This document shows, one piece after another, positions 53,508 to 63,610 of a stretch of 64,000 nt of DNA. The translations under genes and the position numbers were made by a program. The first letter of the stretch is position 1. Each line of letters begins with the position of its first letter. Source of the stretch: Nematopogon swammerdamellus (Eukaryota; Arthropoda; Insecta; Lepidoptera; Adelidae); the NCBI GenBank assembly GCA_946902875.1, contig OX336344.1:17381791-17445790 (forward strand), in the 5' to 3' direction. The notes under the pieces were generated by a model. It did no database searches. It had not been told where the DNA came from and saw only the letters and a list, made by a program, of their open reading frames with translations.

Positions 53508-53879
53508 ACTAATCACGAATCTAAATATTTTAGAACATCATCGCACATATGACGCGCCGGGTCCACCCACCCACACCGTCCACGCGCGCCGCCCGCTAGC
53601 CGGCTAGGTAGTGACGCCTCTTCCATGTTGTCGCCGCACACTTCCGATGCCGCATAAATTAAATGCACGTAACGCAATCAGCTTCCTTTACTGCTCTGTC
53701 CCGCACGCACGCACACCCTATACATGGCACGTACCGGGGTGACGATGGAGTCAAAGGCATGTGGAATTAGTGCAGTAAAGACAGGCGAACAGTTCACGAA
53801 AATCGATTAAGTAGATACGATATTTTGAGTAAAATTATAACGTTGAAGTCTGTCCCTGCTTAGATTTTTGCATAAAATC
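53508..53879. other. no recognised feature
   Basis: Unassigned; 53540-53610 is locally GC-rich. Confidence 0.4.
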
Positions 53880-54247
53880 TTGTTTGGCACAAGTGATCAC
53901 TTTATAAAAGTTAAATTAAAAATTTTAAAAACCCCGGCCCTTAAAAAATAAAAAATAATTTCTGTTTTCCGGTTTTTTTTTTAAATTTAACTTTTATTTA
54001 AAGCTTTTTTAAAAAAAGCGCATGCCAATCGGTCCACTTTTTAAACATAATGATTTTTTTTATTACTTAATTATTTGATTACAAACATAGCTAACAGCTA
54101 TCCCGATTAAACAAGCTTTCTAATAAAAAAAAAACCGCATCCAAATCGGTCCATCCGTTTGGGAGCTACGATGCCACAGACAGACACCCTTACACACACA
54201 CTTTTAACTTATAACACCCCTCTTTTTTCTTCGGGGGTTAAAAAGGC
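53880..54247 (-). mobile_element. interspersed repeat 'ACCCCCGA..AAAAAGAGGGG'
   Basis: Ends on the plus strand with 'CTTATAACACCCCTC' and 'CTTCGGGGGTTAAAAA'. Contains 'AATCGGTCCATCCGTTTGGG'. Matching copies at 54826 and 63611 in the other orientation. Confidence 0.8.
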
Positions 54248-54825
54248 CTTTTTCATCCACAAATTCTAAATACCTACCTCAGACCAAGAGCCCCCAAGGA
54301 ATTGCCTATGGATTGTAGTAACCATTTCAGTGCAAATATTACTAATTCTAGTGCAGATTGTAGTAACCATTTCAAGTTTTCAGTTGAGGGCTGTAAGCTG
54401 ATATTTGAGGGCCGCCGGTATTAATCTTTTGACTACTATAACAGCTAAAACTACTAATAGAAATATACATAATAGATTGAGGCAATAGTGATGCCGCATC
54501 ACATTCATGAAATGAATTATTTATACAAAGCGCGTGTGCTTACGGCTCCGTTTCAAATGTGCTAATGCCGAAATCTATTCGTATTCGCTAAAATCGCGTG
54601 ACCTGATGTTTGCCAAGCCATATATTATTCAAATTAGCAGCGGGCCTTTGACATGGTACTATGTATTTAATCTAAACCAAATGCGTCTAATTTTGGTTAC
54701 ATTTACGCCGGCAGTCTCTTTCAGTAGGAGAGGGAGAGGATTTTGTACATTCTGCGAATGAGTACACACGACTGAATAATAATAACACGACTTATAGCTG
54801 CGGGAGGGAAATATTTATTAACCCT
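54248..54825. other. no recognised feature
   Basis: Unassigned. A 75-codon frame at 54534-54761 is unsupported. Confidence 0.4.
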
Positions 54826-55270
54826 CGAAGAAAAAAGAGGGGTGTTATAATTCTTGTTCGCCTGCATGTACTTCTCCCACATCCCAAAGGTTAGTTAGAA
54901 TAGAATGCCTCGCGGCATTAAGCTCGCCTGTTGTACCTAATTTTTATAAATTGGTGTTCAATAAAGAATATATACATACATACATAGGTACATAAGTTTG
55001 ACGTGTGTGTGTATGGGTGTGCCTGTCTGTTGCATCATAGCTCCCAAACGGATGGACCGATTTGCATGCGGTTTTAAAAAGAAAACTTGACATAAAAGTT
55101 AAATTAAAAGTTTTAAAATCCCCCCCGTCCCTTAAAAAGTAAAAAATAATTTCCGTTTACTTACTTAAAGGAGTCGGGGGACCGGTATGTAAATAAAACA
55201 TAAAAACTCAGAGCTGCGCGGGAATTTACTTAGCGATTCACATACTCCTTTAAGTAAGTAAACGGAAAAT
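54826..55270 (+). mobile_element. interspersed repeat with LINE-tail insertion
   Basis: 'GAAAAAAGAGGGGTGTTATA' is interrupted at about 54862 by a LINE 3' tail ('CTCGCGGCATTAAGCTCGCC', 'CAATAAAGAATATATACATA') and resumes at about 54990 ('GTTTGACGTGTGTG'). 55150-55265 is a hairpin: 'TTTCCGTTTACTTACTTAAA' and its inverse. Confidence 0.7.
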
Positions 55271-55552
55271 TATTTATGACTTTTAAAGGTCGTGGGTTTT
55301 TATATTTGTAATTTAACTTTTTCTCCAATGATCTCATCCGAACATACTCGTAACATCCAGTAGGCGACAGAGCGGGAGGGCGGGCGAGACGTATGAGGTG
55401 CGCAGCGGGTGTGCACTCCCCCGCGTTCCCCGCATGCGTCGATCACTCCCAGCAATAATTATCGATAACTATTGTTTTTATTACTAAACATTTGAGAACA
55501 TCACTAGCGAATTTCTTTAACCCGTCCCACTCCAGTTGTCGCGTACTGTACG

Positions 55553-55945
55553 TATATACCACACGTTGTATCCCGACAATCGGGGTAAGCAGAGTAATCG
55601 GTGTTTTGCTGCAAGTACTGGTAAATTCTGGAACGCTCTCCCTGCCCACATATTTTCCCCCTAGTATAGTCTCGGTTCCTTTAAGAGAGGCGTGAATAGG
55701 CACCTGTCAGGCAGGCATGGCATTCGCAACCCCTGCGTACGACCCCGAATGTCCATGGGCGTCGTTAGACACCTTATAGGTGGCGCCACATATGCTTTAT
55801 ATTCTATGTATATTGTGTTATACATTGCTAAACGCGGTGGTCGGTACTGTGCTGTAATCTACAAGAATACTTGCAGCGCAATACCGATTACTCTGCCTAC
55901 TCCTATTGTCGGGTTATGGGGTGTGGTATGTATGTATGTATGTAG
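55553..55945. mobile_element. LINE fragment between inverted B2 tails
   Basis: 55553-55619 is an inverted B2 tail ('CCACACGTTGTATCCCGACA'). 55617-55800 is a plus-strand CR1-type RT end ('GTAAATTCTGGAACGCTCTC', 'GAGAGGCGTGAATAGGCACC'). 55820-55945 is a plus-strand B2 tail ending (TATG)n. Confidence 0.7.
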
Positions 55946-56097
55946 TTAGAGCACAGTCAAATGGACGGAAAATACACTAGTTACATACCTACATAACCCT
56001 GGCAATCGTCATTAATTTAGTTTATGTAAATAATATAGATAGATTTTTCATTACATTTATTTTATTCAGTTCTACCACAATATTCGAACTATACTCA

Positions 56098-56530
56098 TTA
56101 ACCGACTTCAAAAAAAGGAGGAGGTTCTCAATTCGACTGTATTATTTTTTTATGTTTGTCCCCTCAGAACTTTCGACTGGGTGAACCGATTTTGATGATT
56201 CTTTTTTATTTGAAAGCTGGTGCTTCCCGTGTGGTCCCATTTCAATTTGGTCAAGATCGGATCGAGTCGAGCCAAAATTACTAAAAAAAAACGTTGAAAT
56301 AAAAAACTATTTAAAAAAATATAAAAACTGCCTTCAAAATGTATGAAATAAAAAAAAACGAACCCTAGAGTTGAAGGCGGTGCTAAAGCAAGCAAAAATG
56401 ATGCATGAAAGAAAACATGAGTGGATAATATCCTTTGTGATTTGTGTAGCCTTCAACTCTAGGGTTCCATTTTTTTTTATTTCAGACATTTTTGAAGGCG
56501 GTTTTTATATATTTTTAAATAGTGTTTTTC
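56098..56530 (+). mobile_element. 'AACCGACTTC' repeat with foldback end
   Basis: 'AACCGACTTCAAAAAAAGGA', 'TCAGAACTTTCGACTGGGTG', 'TGGTGCTTCCCGTGTGGTCC'. 56308-56378 and 56450-56526 are inverted copies around a 70-bp loop, including CGAACCCTAGAGTTGAAGG. Sister copy at 61015-61415. Confidence 0.75.
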
Positions 56531-56599
56531 CTAACTGGTGGTTACTATCCCTTTCTATATCCCTCACTATATGTCCTAGCCATGGTGGGTTATTTATGA

Positions 56600-56905
56600 C
56601 ACCTTGGAAGTTGGAAGTGAGAAGGACTCTGTCACTTCTTGTTCACGTGTACAAACTACTGAACGGATCTATTCACAACCCTTCGGTGCTTCGTTCTGTA
56701 TCAGTATTCGTGCCTCACAACTACTCCCGGGCGAGGACTCATCCATTGTTTGTAGCGCCCAAGTCGCGGACAAACTTACTGCGCCACTCACCAGTTAGTC
56801 GTGCCTTGCTCAATGAATTGACTGCACAGGTTCCGGAGTTGGACATATTTGCCTCCTCAGTTCGGGAGTTCGCAAATACTGTCATGAAGCACCTGAATCG
56901 GTAAT
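56600..56905 (+). pseudogene. non-LTR RT C-terminal domain fragment
   Basis: From about 56620 the plus frame reads RRTLSLLVHVYKLLNGSIHN, 'PSVLRSVSVFVPHNYSRA', 'LFVAPKSRTNLLRHSPVSRA', 'VREFANTVMKHLNR', stop. The R-R-x-x-x-x-x-x-x-x-Y-K-L-L-N-G ... F-x-V-P ... R-x-R-T-N-x-x-x-x-S-P-x-x-R-A pattern is the terminal domain of CR1/Jockey-like reverse transcriptases. About 95 residues open to a natural stop. An AATAAATAAATA tail at 56960-56985 closes the element. The polymerase core is absent. Confidence 0.8.
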
Positions 56906-58445
56906 TAATTCCTATATATGATGTTTTGGGTAACTCTGTAAGGTCATGTATAATAATTATTAAATAAATAAATAAATAAATACATTTTTGTTGTAATAAT
57001 TTTCACTTACAAATTATTTATTTGTATATTGAGTACATGAACAACAATCAACTTATTTTGTTCCAGTGGTAACGTACAAAATTAATTTATAGACATATTG
57101 AAATTTAATTAATTTTCGTGTTCACTAAATACGAATACAAGAATCATTATTTAAATGTTATACGATATATTCATTCATTTTAGTTTTAATTAAATGTCTT
57201 ATTACATTTTAAATTATGAACTCGGCTTACCGGTGCGAGTTCATCAATCATCAATATACTATATACTATTATACTATACTAATAATAAATCTGTAAGGGG
57301 TGGTCATGGAGTAAGTTACTTTGTTTTAGGAAATATTGAGTTTGTAGCCTCTATGTATGATACTAAAGCTAAATTGACGATTTTTAGAAATCTTTTCTGT
57401 ATGTATGTATGTATGTATGTATGTTCTGCCATAACTCTTAAGCCGATCATCCGAATTCGATGAAACTTTGTACAAGCACATTTAACTATATGGGACACAG
57501 GATAGGCTACATAAAATTCAGTTCCGGTTACGCTAAGATGTGGCTCCCATACAAACCGATATGTTCAATTGTTCAATCCGCGCGCCTTAGTACTATACAT
57601 AGGTATTTACGGAGCGAGCGGCAGTTGGCGGCGCGGCAGGCGGCGGCGCGGGGCAGGCGCGGCCTATAAACTCAACAGCGAACCGAGCAGCCGCACTATA
57701 TTCCTCTTTCACGCAAAAACTATTGAACAGATTTTGATGACCCTTTACAGTACTATAGCTTATATGTACATCAAAAAGGCTATAATTTATAAAGACATTG
57801 TGCAAATTTGCCGAAATATCGATAAATGTCAAGTAAGTCGGAAAAAATTCTGCCTTCTGAGAGCTATCTCGGCGTGCGCTGCATAAACCGTTAGAATTAC
57901 ACGAAGATAGTGCATGGTGAGGTTGTTTCTCTAAAATAGTTCTAAAAAAAAGTCCTTGACAGCATATATCTACCTTTTATGTGGAAGCCACTATAGCCAA
58001 AATAGTGAACCAAAAATACATTTAAATTGTATACTGTATTTACAATGCACATGTTATAGTTTTGAATTAATTCTTATCGAAGTACATACTTTTATCGCTT
58101 CTGGTATTTAAAGTAAATAAACTTTGGCTGTTACACTAAGTAATTTGGACAAATAGTTTAAAAGTTACGACGACGAGAATGTCTTGAGAGAAGCGCTGCG
58201 CTTCTCTCAGCGGGGGGCAGCGGGGCGAGGCGAAAATGTTTGTATGAATTTCCTCCATAAAATTTAAGCCGATCATCTAACGTCTATTAAAATTACTACA
58301 CGCACATTTAGCTATACGAGACACAGGATAGGCTAGATAAAATTCAGTTCCGGTTATGCTAATATGTGGAGTATTTTACTTAGTTAGGTAGGTATCTAAA
58401 GTATTTGATTTATTTTAATTGAATTTTCTTATTTTAATATCGATA
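56906..58445. other. Helitron-like interiors and unassigned sequence
   Basis: 57400-57560 ('GATCATCCGAATTCGATGAA', 'GGGACACAGGATAGGCTAC') and 58250-58360 ('ACACAGGATAGGCTAGATAA') share a sequence that also occurs inverted at 7950-8050. 57600-57670 is a GC-rich patch (GGCGGCGCGG). Otherwise unassigned. Confidence 0.45.
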
Positions 58446-58499
58446 GCTTTTTCCCGCGGATTCGCTCGCGTAAAATTCGTATTTCAAAAGAAGAAGCTA

Positions 58500-59442
58500 A
58501 GTAACTTAGGCCGGGACCGGAGGGCGAACTGGATTCAGATAAAAACAATAAACATTCTCAAAGAAAGTAAGTAACATACTAAAGGCGAGGCCGAAGGCCG
58601 AGCTGCGTTCAGGAATAGGTTAAACCTTTTCGAAGAAAATAAGCAACAAAGGGCGAGGCCGAAGGCCGAGCTGCGTTCAGGAAGACTATAATCTTTCTCG
58701 AAGAAAGTAAGTAACTAAGGGCGTGGCCGAAGGCCAAGCTGTATTCTGGAAGACACTAAACCTTCTCGATGACAGTAAGTAACTATGGGCGATAGTTACT
58801 TACTTTCTTCAAGACGGTTTACAGTCTTCCTGAACGAAGCTCGGCCTTCGGCCTCGCCCTCAATTACTTCATTTGTTCGAGAAGGTTTATGGTCTTCCAG
58901 AACACAGCTCGGCCTTCGGCCTCGCCCTTAGTTACTTACTTTCTTCGAGTAGGATTATGGTCTTCCTGAACGCAGCTCGGCCTTCGCCCTCGCCCTCTGT
59001 TACTTACTTTCTTCGAAAAGGTTATCGTCTTCCTGAACGCAGCTCGGCCTTCGGCCTCGCCTTCAGTTAGGTACTTACTTTCATCAAGAAAGTTTATAGT
59101 CTTCCTGAACGTAGCTCGGCCTTCGGCCTCGCCCTTAGTTGCTTACTTTCTTCGAGAAGGTTTATGGTCTTCCTGAACGCAGCTCGGCCTTCGGCCTCGC
59201 CCTCTGTTACTTACTCCTTCGAAAAGGTTATCGTCTTCCTGAACGCAGATCGCCCTTCGGCCTCGCCCTCAGTGACTTACTTTCTTCAAGAAGGTTTATA
59301 GACTTCCTGAACGCAGCTCGGTCTTCGGCCTCGCCCTCTGTTACTTACTTCTTCGAAAAGGTTTTAGTCTTCCTGAACGCATCTCGGCCTTCGGCCTCGC
59401 CCTCAGTGACTTATTTCTTCAAGAAGGTTTATAGTCTTGCTG
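58500..59442. repeat. 60-68-bp tandem arrays, head to head
   Basis: About four GAGGCCGAAGGCCGAGCT units in plus orientation, then about ten in inverse (AGCTCGGCCTTCGGCCTCGC). Units near a multiple of three keep long periodic frames (up to 126 codons at 59139-59519) that are not genes. Confidence 0.92.
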
Positions 59443-59749
59443 TACGCAGCCAGCCCCGGATCTACATATTTTTGGAGGGGGTGCAAAATCTTAAAATGCC
59501 GCCCTTTTGCGCTCGTTAATTTTTATAGTAAAATGGGTGACATTCCCGAAAGAAAGGGGGTTATTCTAGGTCATTTACTAATACTAATGCCAAAAAGGTA
59601 TGTATTTTTTTTCGAGGTTTGGAAAACATAAAAAATATCGAAGAGGAAATTTTTTTTTATTAATGAAAAAAATCACTCATTTATAGTGTCCATAATCTAC
59701 GGACGCCGCGTTTCATTGAGTATTTATTCTGCCACATAATAAGTACATA

Positions 59750-59965
59750 ACTAATAGGTAAACTCTGGAATGCTCTCCCTGCCCATATATTTCCCCCCAA
59801 GTACAGTCTTGGGTCCTTCTAGAGGGGCGTGAATGGGCACCTGTCAGGCCGACATGGCATTCGCAACCCCCGCATACGACCGAATGTCCACGGGCGTCGT
59901 TAGACACCTTATGGGTAGATCGGCGCCATATGTCGCGCTGTCAATAAAAAAAATAAAATAAAAAA
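59750..59965 (+). pseudogene. CR1-type RT C-terminal fragment
   Basis: 'GGTAAACTCTGGAATGCTCT' (K-L-W-N-A-L-P), 'GGGCGTGAATGGGCACCTGT', to 'GCGCCATATGTCGCGCTGTC' and A-rich tail. Nested inside the hAT-type element. Confidence 0.75.
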
Positions 59966-60113
59966 ATAACTCAAATCATTTTGCATATGCAAAAAAGAAA
60001 TTATATATTTACATCTTTTTTATACACTAAAAATAGTAGTACACTAAAAATAGTCTATACTCTATATGTATTTATTTTGTATGTACCACAAAATGATCAG
60101 TACATAAAATAGT

Positions 60114-60593
60114 ATATGCAGGCTGTTTCAGGATAAGCTTGAGAAACTTCAGGAATAGAAAGTGCTCATTATTAGAAGAAAAAAATCCTTATCACTCAAA
60201 TCGAAATGCTGTATTTTTTGTTTCATACAAAAATTTAAAATTGTTATAAAAACTCGATGGACAGTGAGATTTGTCAACAGTGCTGTCTAGGTCTAGGGAG
60301 TGAAATGACCTAGTCCAGTCCCCTTTTTCTTTTGATGTCATTCAAATTTAAGTGTTTGGAATTACCTACATGCAGTACAATTCTACTAGTTAAGCATGTA
60401 AGTTAGTCATTTTATTTTTATTTAAATAAAGGTGGACGTTAACCGTCAACCAAAGCTCGATGAAACTATTTTCACCAAAAAGTACTATAAAATGACCGAA
60501 TCTGGGTAAAAGTTTTAGAGCTTTTCGTCTTCAAATATGGACCGCTTTCGTACCCTGAAGTTACGAAACCCTATCATGAAACATCCTGTATAT
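60114..60593. mobile_element. mariner-like MITE, copy 3
   Basis: 'TATGCAGGCTGTTTCAGGAT' to 'ATCATGAAACATCCTGTA', with TA on both sides. Nested in the hAT-type element. Confidence 0.88.
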
Positions 60594-61014
60594 CGGTATT
60601 AAAAAAGAAATGTCTGGAAAAATTAAATACAGGAATCAATAAAATAAAAATTAAACCATAATTTCATTTTTTATTGAATGTATACGAGCAAAATAATACT
60701 GACGGATTGGCCTAAGGCGATGCGTGCGGGCGCGGAGTGGAGCCACCTCCGCCGCGCCGCCGATCAATATCGGTATATCAATATCAATCAATCAATATCA
60801 CATCAATTAATACGCCACGCCGATATTAAGGCAATCACATACCTTGGAAAATCATATCATGAAAAAATCGAAATTGTTCGATTTTTAAATACCTAAAAGA
60901 GTAGTGATGTTAACTTCTTCAAAAAGCAAAAGCAAAACCTACATCCTTTGTAAAGTGAATTTGTTAGTTTGACATTTAAGTTCCAATTATTAATGTACAA
61001 AACATCTTTTTTTT

Positions 61015-61415
61015 AACCGACTTCTAAAAGAGGAGGAGGTTTTCAATTCGACTGTATTTTTTTTATGTTTGTCCCGTCAGAACTTTCGACTGGGTGAACC
61101 GATTTTGATGATTCTTTTTTTATTTGAAAGCTGGTGCTTCCCGTGTGGTCCCATTTCAATTTGGTCTAGATCGGATTGGAAAGCGAGGCGGAATCGCGAG
61201 GCCGAAGGCCGAGCGATTCCGCCGAGTACATTAGCAAAAAATTACTAAAAAAAACTGTGAAATAAAAAACTATAAAAAAATAAAATAAAAACCGCCTTCA
61301 AAAATGAATGAAATAAAAAAAATCGAACCCTAGAGTTGAAGGCGGTGCTAAAGCAAGCAAAAATAACCGACCTCCTTCAACTCTAGGGTTCGATTTTTTT
61401 TATTTCTAGGTTCCT
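61015..61415 (+). mobile_element. 'AACCGACTTC' repeat, copy 2
   Basis: 'AACCGACTTCTAAAAGAGGA' through 'TGGTGCTTCCCGTGTGGTCC', and a 19-bp perfect hairpin CGAACCCTAGAGTTGAAGG (61324-61342) with its inverse at 61374-61392. Unlike the copy at 56098 it contains a 'GAGGCCGAAGGCCGAGC' unit flanked by GCGAGGCGGAATCGC at 61184-61225. Confidence 0.75.
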
Positions 61416-61882
61416 CTATAGAGACATTAAAACAATTATCTCGAAAACCAAATAGATATATTTTTTTCTAAAAATATAAACAGAACTGATTGGGCGTGCG
61501 ATCCAAACAACGCGCGCGAGCGGAGCGGGTGCCGCTCTACCGCCGCGCCGCTGCCGAACGTATGCCACTCGTTCGGGCGCGGGCCGACCGACCGACTACG
61601 CTACGGCGCGGCGGCTGCGGCGCGGCGGAGGCGACGCTCGCTCACTAGACTAGCCGCCGCGCCGCCCCTGCCCCCTTCGCCGCCCGGATCAACGCCTCCG
61701 CTCCTTTACCATTACACGAATTATTTCGCGACCATTCTTATCGATTCGAAATCAAATACATATTTTATAAGTAATTTACAATTTATCTTTATGTTTATGG
61801 GTGTGATTTTGCCACCCCCCAATCTTGCCGCCCGGGGCAAGTGCCCCTTCCCGCCCCCCCCCCCCCCCTAGATCCGTCCCTG

Positions 61883-62115
61883 TACGCAGCTCGGCCTTCG
61901 GCCTCGCCCTCAATTACTTACTTTCTTTGAGTGGGTTTATCGTCTTCCTGAACGCAGCTCGGCCTTCGGCCTCGCCCTTAGTTACTTACTTTCTTCGAGA
62001 AGGTTTATTGTCTTCCAGAATGCAGCTCAGCCTGAAGCCTCGCCGTTAGTTACTTACTTTAGTTGAGAAGGTTTATCGTTTACCTTACATAACGCAGATC
62101 GGCCTTAGTTACTTA
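61883..62115. repeat. 66-bp tandem array, remainder right of insertion
   Basis: Three inverted units (AGCTCGGCCTTCGGCCTCGC) plus a degenerate fourth, continuing 59442 after the hAT-type insertion. Confidence 0.9.
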
Positions 62116-62213
62116 CTTGCTTTCTTTGAAATACGAATTTCACGCGAGCGAAGCCGCGGGCAAAAGCTAGTAATTTAATAAATGAGTGACGGTGCGGGAC
62201 TAAAAAGTCCTAA

Positions 62214-62312
62214 TACATTGCTAAACGTGGTGGTCGGTGTTGTGCTGTAATTTACAAGAGTACCTGCAGCACAATACCGATTACTCTGCTTACCCCGATT
62301 GTCGAAAATAAT
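62214..62312 (+). mobile_element. B2 tail fragment
   Basis: 'TTGCTAAACGTGGTGGTCGG', the GTTGTGCTG hairpin region, 'TTACTCTGCTTACCCCGATT'. Truncated before the TATG tail. Confidence 0.75.
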
Positions 62313-62542
62313 TTGTCAGTTTTGCCTTTTTTAAGTGATCTTGGGGCATGGCCGTGCCCCCGCCAAGTCGAGGTATCTTATCTTCTGAGATCTGTATCTT
62401 AGGTACAGGGTATATTACAGGGTACAATTTAGTTCTATGTATTGAGCCCTATTTTTATTTTCAAATATTCTTGAGCAATGACGTATGTAAAAACTATTGC
62501 AAAGCGTTGGCTGAAGAATATTATGGCAACGGCAACACTGTC

Positions 62543-62930
62543 TTTTTTTTTTATGGAAACTGACACGGTTGGCTACATCACCTACAACGTCCGTGATGTC
62601 AGCCCATAACACCGGGTGAACTAGGTGCCATGTCAGTGCTTCCCCTTTTGATCGTGCCGGCTACACTGAACTGGTCGGAAAACAAAAACTATTTACATAG
62701 CCGTTTCGAGCGACGTTTCATTCAGTGTGGTGGTACCAACCCGGGCGGGTTAAACCCTACCACCAAGTAAGATTAGGAGGGAAGGGACCTACAGTTTTAC
62801 GAGGAATCCGAACCTCGGTCAGCCTCCAACGGTCAGCGGTCACCCATCCAAGTACTGACCGCACCCAGCGTTGCTTTAACATTCAATAGCGACAGTTGAC
62901 TGTCTGCACCCCTGAGCTATCGAGGCTGAC
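62543..62930 (-). mobile_element. SINE, full length, tRNA/5S head
   Basis: T10 run, 'GGAAACTGACACGGTTGGCT', all of B1, TCACCCATCCAAGTACTGAC (5S-like), ending 'GAGCTATCGAGGCTGAC'. Same sub-type as 9121-9508, including 'TAAGATTAGGAGGGAAG' and 'AACATTCAATAGCGACAGTT'. Confidence 0.88.
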
Positions 62931-63610
62931 TATCTTCGGTAAATGTTAAATTTTTTCTGTAATCTGTCTCCTCCCAGGTGCAAGATTGTCCACCGTAAGT
63001 TTCTACACGATGTTTTTCTTCACCGTAGCAACGGGTATTACGTCTGACAAAGTGTACCAATTGAAATATAGATCGCAACAAAAGGCGAGATTAGTTTATT
63101 TAATTTGGCTGAGCCGAGCCGGGGAGGTGCGACGCAGAACAGACGTAATCAGTGGCGTGGAAATCAATTCACAGAAGCGGCATTTCATAGATATTTTTAC
63201 CCGACTATGGAAGGTAATGTGTTTTGTTGTCGTAAAGGAGGGTAATGTGTTTAGCCTGAATGTCTGTATGTGTGTTTGGGTGACTGTAACTCCTAAACTA
63301 CTCGTCCGATTTTTATAATTCTGGTGTCATTTCGTTTGTCTCAATTACACGGCACGGGTAACACTGTTACTCTAAACTGTTATACTCTACACTAATTTAT
63401 GGTTCACAACTAAAAATAATTAAATAAAAATTAAAAACAATTTATAAAACCTGACTATGAAAAACGAAGAAAACGAGGCAAGTTTATTGACTGACAGCAG
63501 TTATAAAATGCTTTAATCGGGCGTTCAAACGTATTAGAATGAAAAGAGAACACGACTACAGCATTTTATACTACTGTTTAAAATCAACTTGCCTTGTTTT
63601 ATTCCTTTTT
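62931..63610. other. no recognised feature
   Basis: A 110-codon plus frame (62986-63318) has no family motif. 'TGTAACTCCTAAACTACTCG' near its end is the sort of text seen inside interspersed repeats, so I do not call a gene. Confidence 0.35.

Larger units (their letters stand above)
59443..61890. mobile_element. hAT-type element with 8-bp TSD
   Basis: Element 59451-61882 (2,432 bp) starts CAGCCCCGGATCTA and ends TAGATCCGTCCCTG (12 of 14 terminal bases inverted). It is flanked by a perfect TACGCAGC (59443-59450, 61883-61890) that also restores the interrupted array unit. Near both ends are 'GCCGCCC' segments and a C15 run (61851-61869). It contains an RT fragment, a mariner-like MITE, an 'AACCGACTTC' repeat and a 200-bp GC-rich patch (61490-61690). 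No transposase. Confidence 0.92.
58446..62170. mobile_element. foldback array element split by a hAT insertion
   Basis: The left end 'TTTTTCCCGCGGATTCGCTC' is mirrored by 'GAGCGAAGCCGCGGGCAAAAG' with CTAG-T at 62150-62170. The left array (58500-58790) turns at a palindrome near 58789 ('AGTAACTATGGGCGATAGTTACT') into an inverted array (58800-59442). That array is cut by a 2.43-kb insertion and continues at 61883-62110. Confidence 0.75.

Noticed and set aside
56371..56620. N-terminal part of the 177-codon frame as a protein
   Set aside because: This part crosses the foldback repeat (56308-56526); only the section after about 56620 shows reverse-transcriptase similarity.
59139..59519. 126-codon frame reading as a repeat protein
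   Set aside because: The frame follows a DNA tandem repeat near a multiple of three; unit-length changes break it and the same DNA occurs inverted elsewhere.
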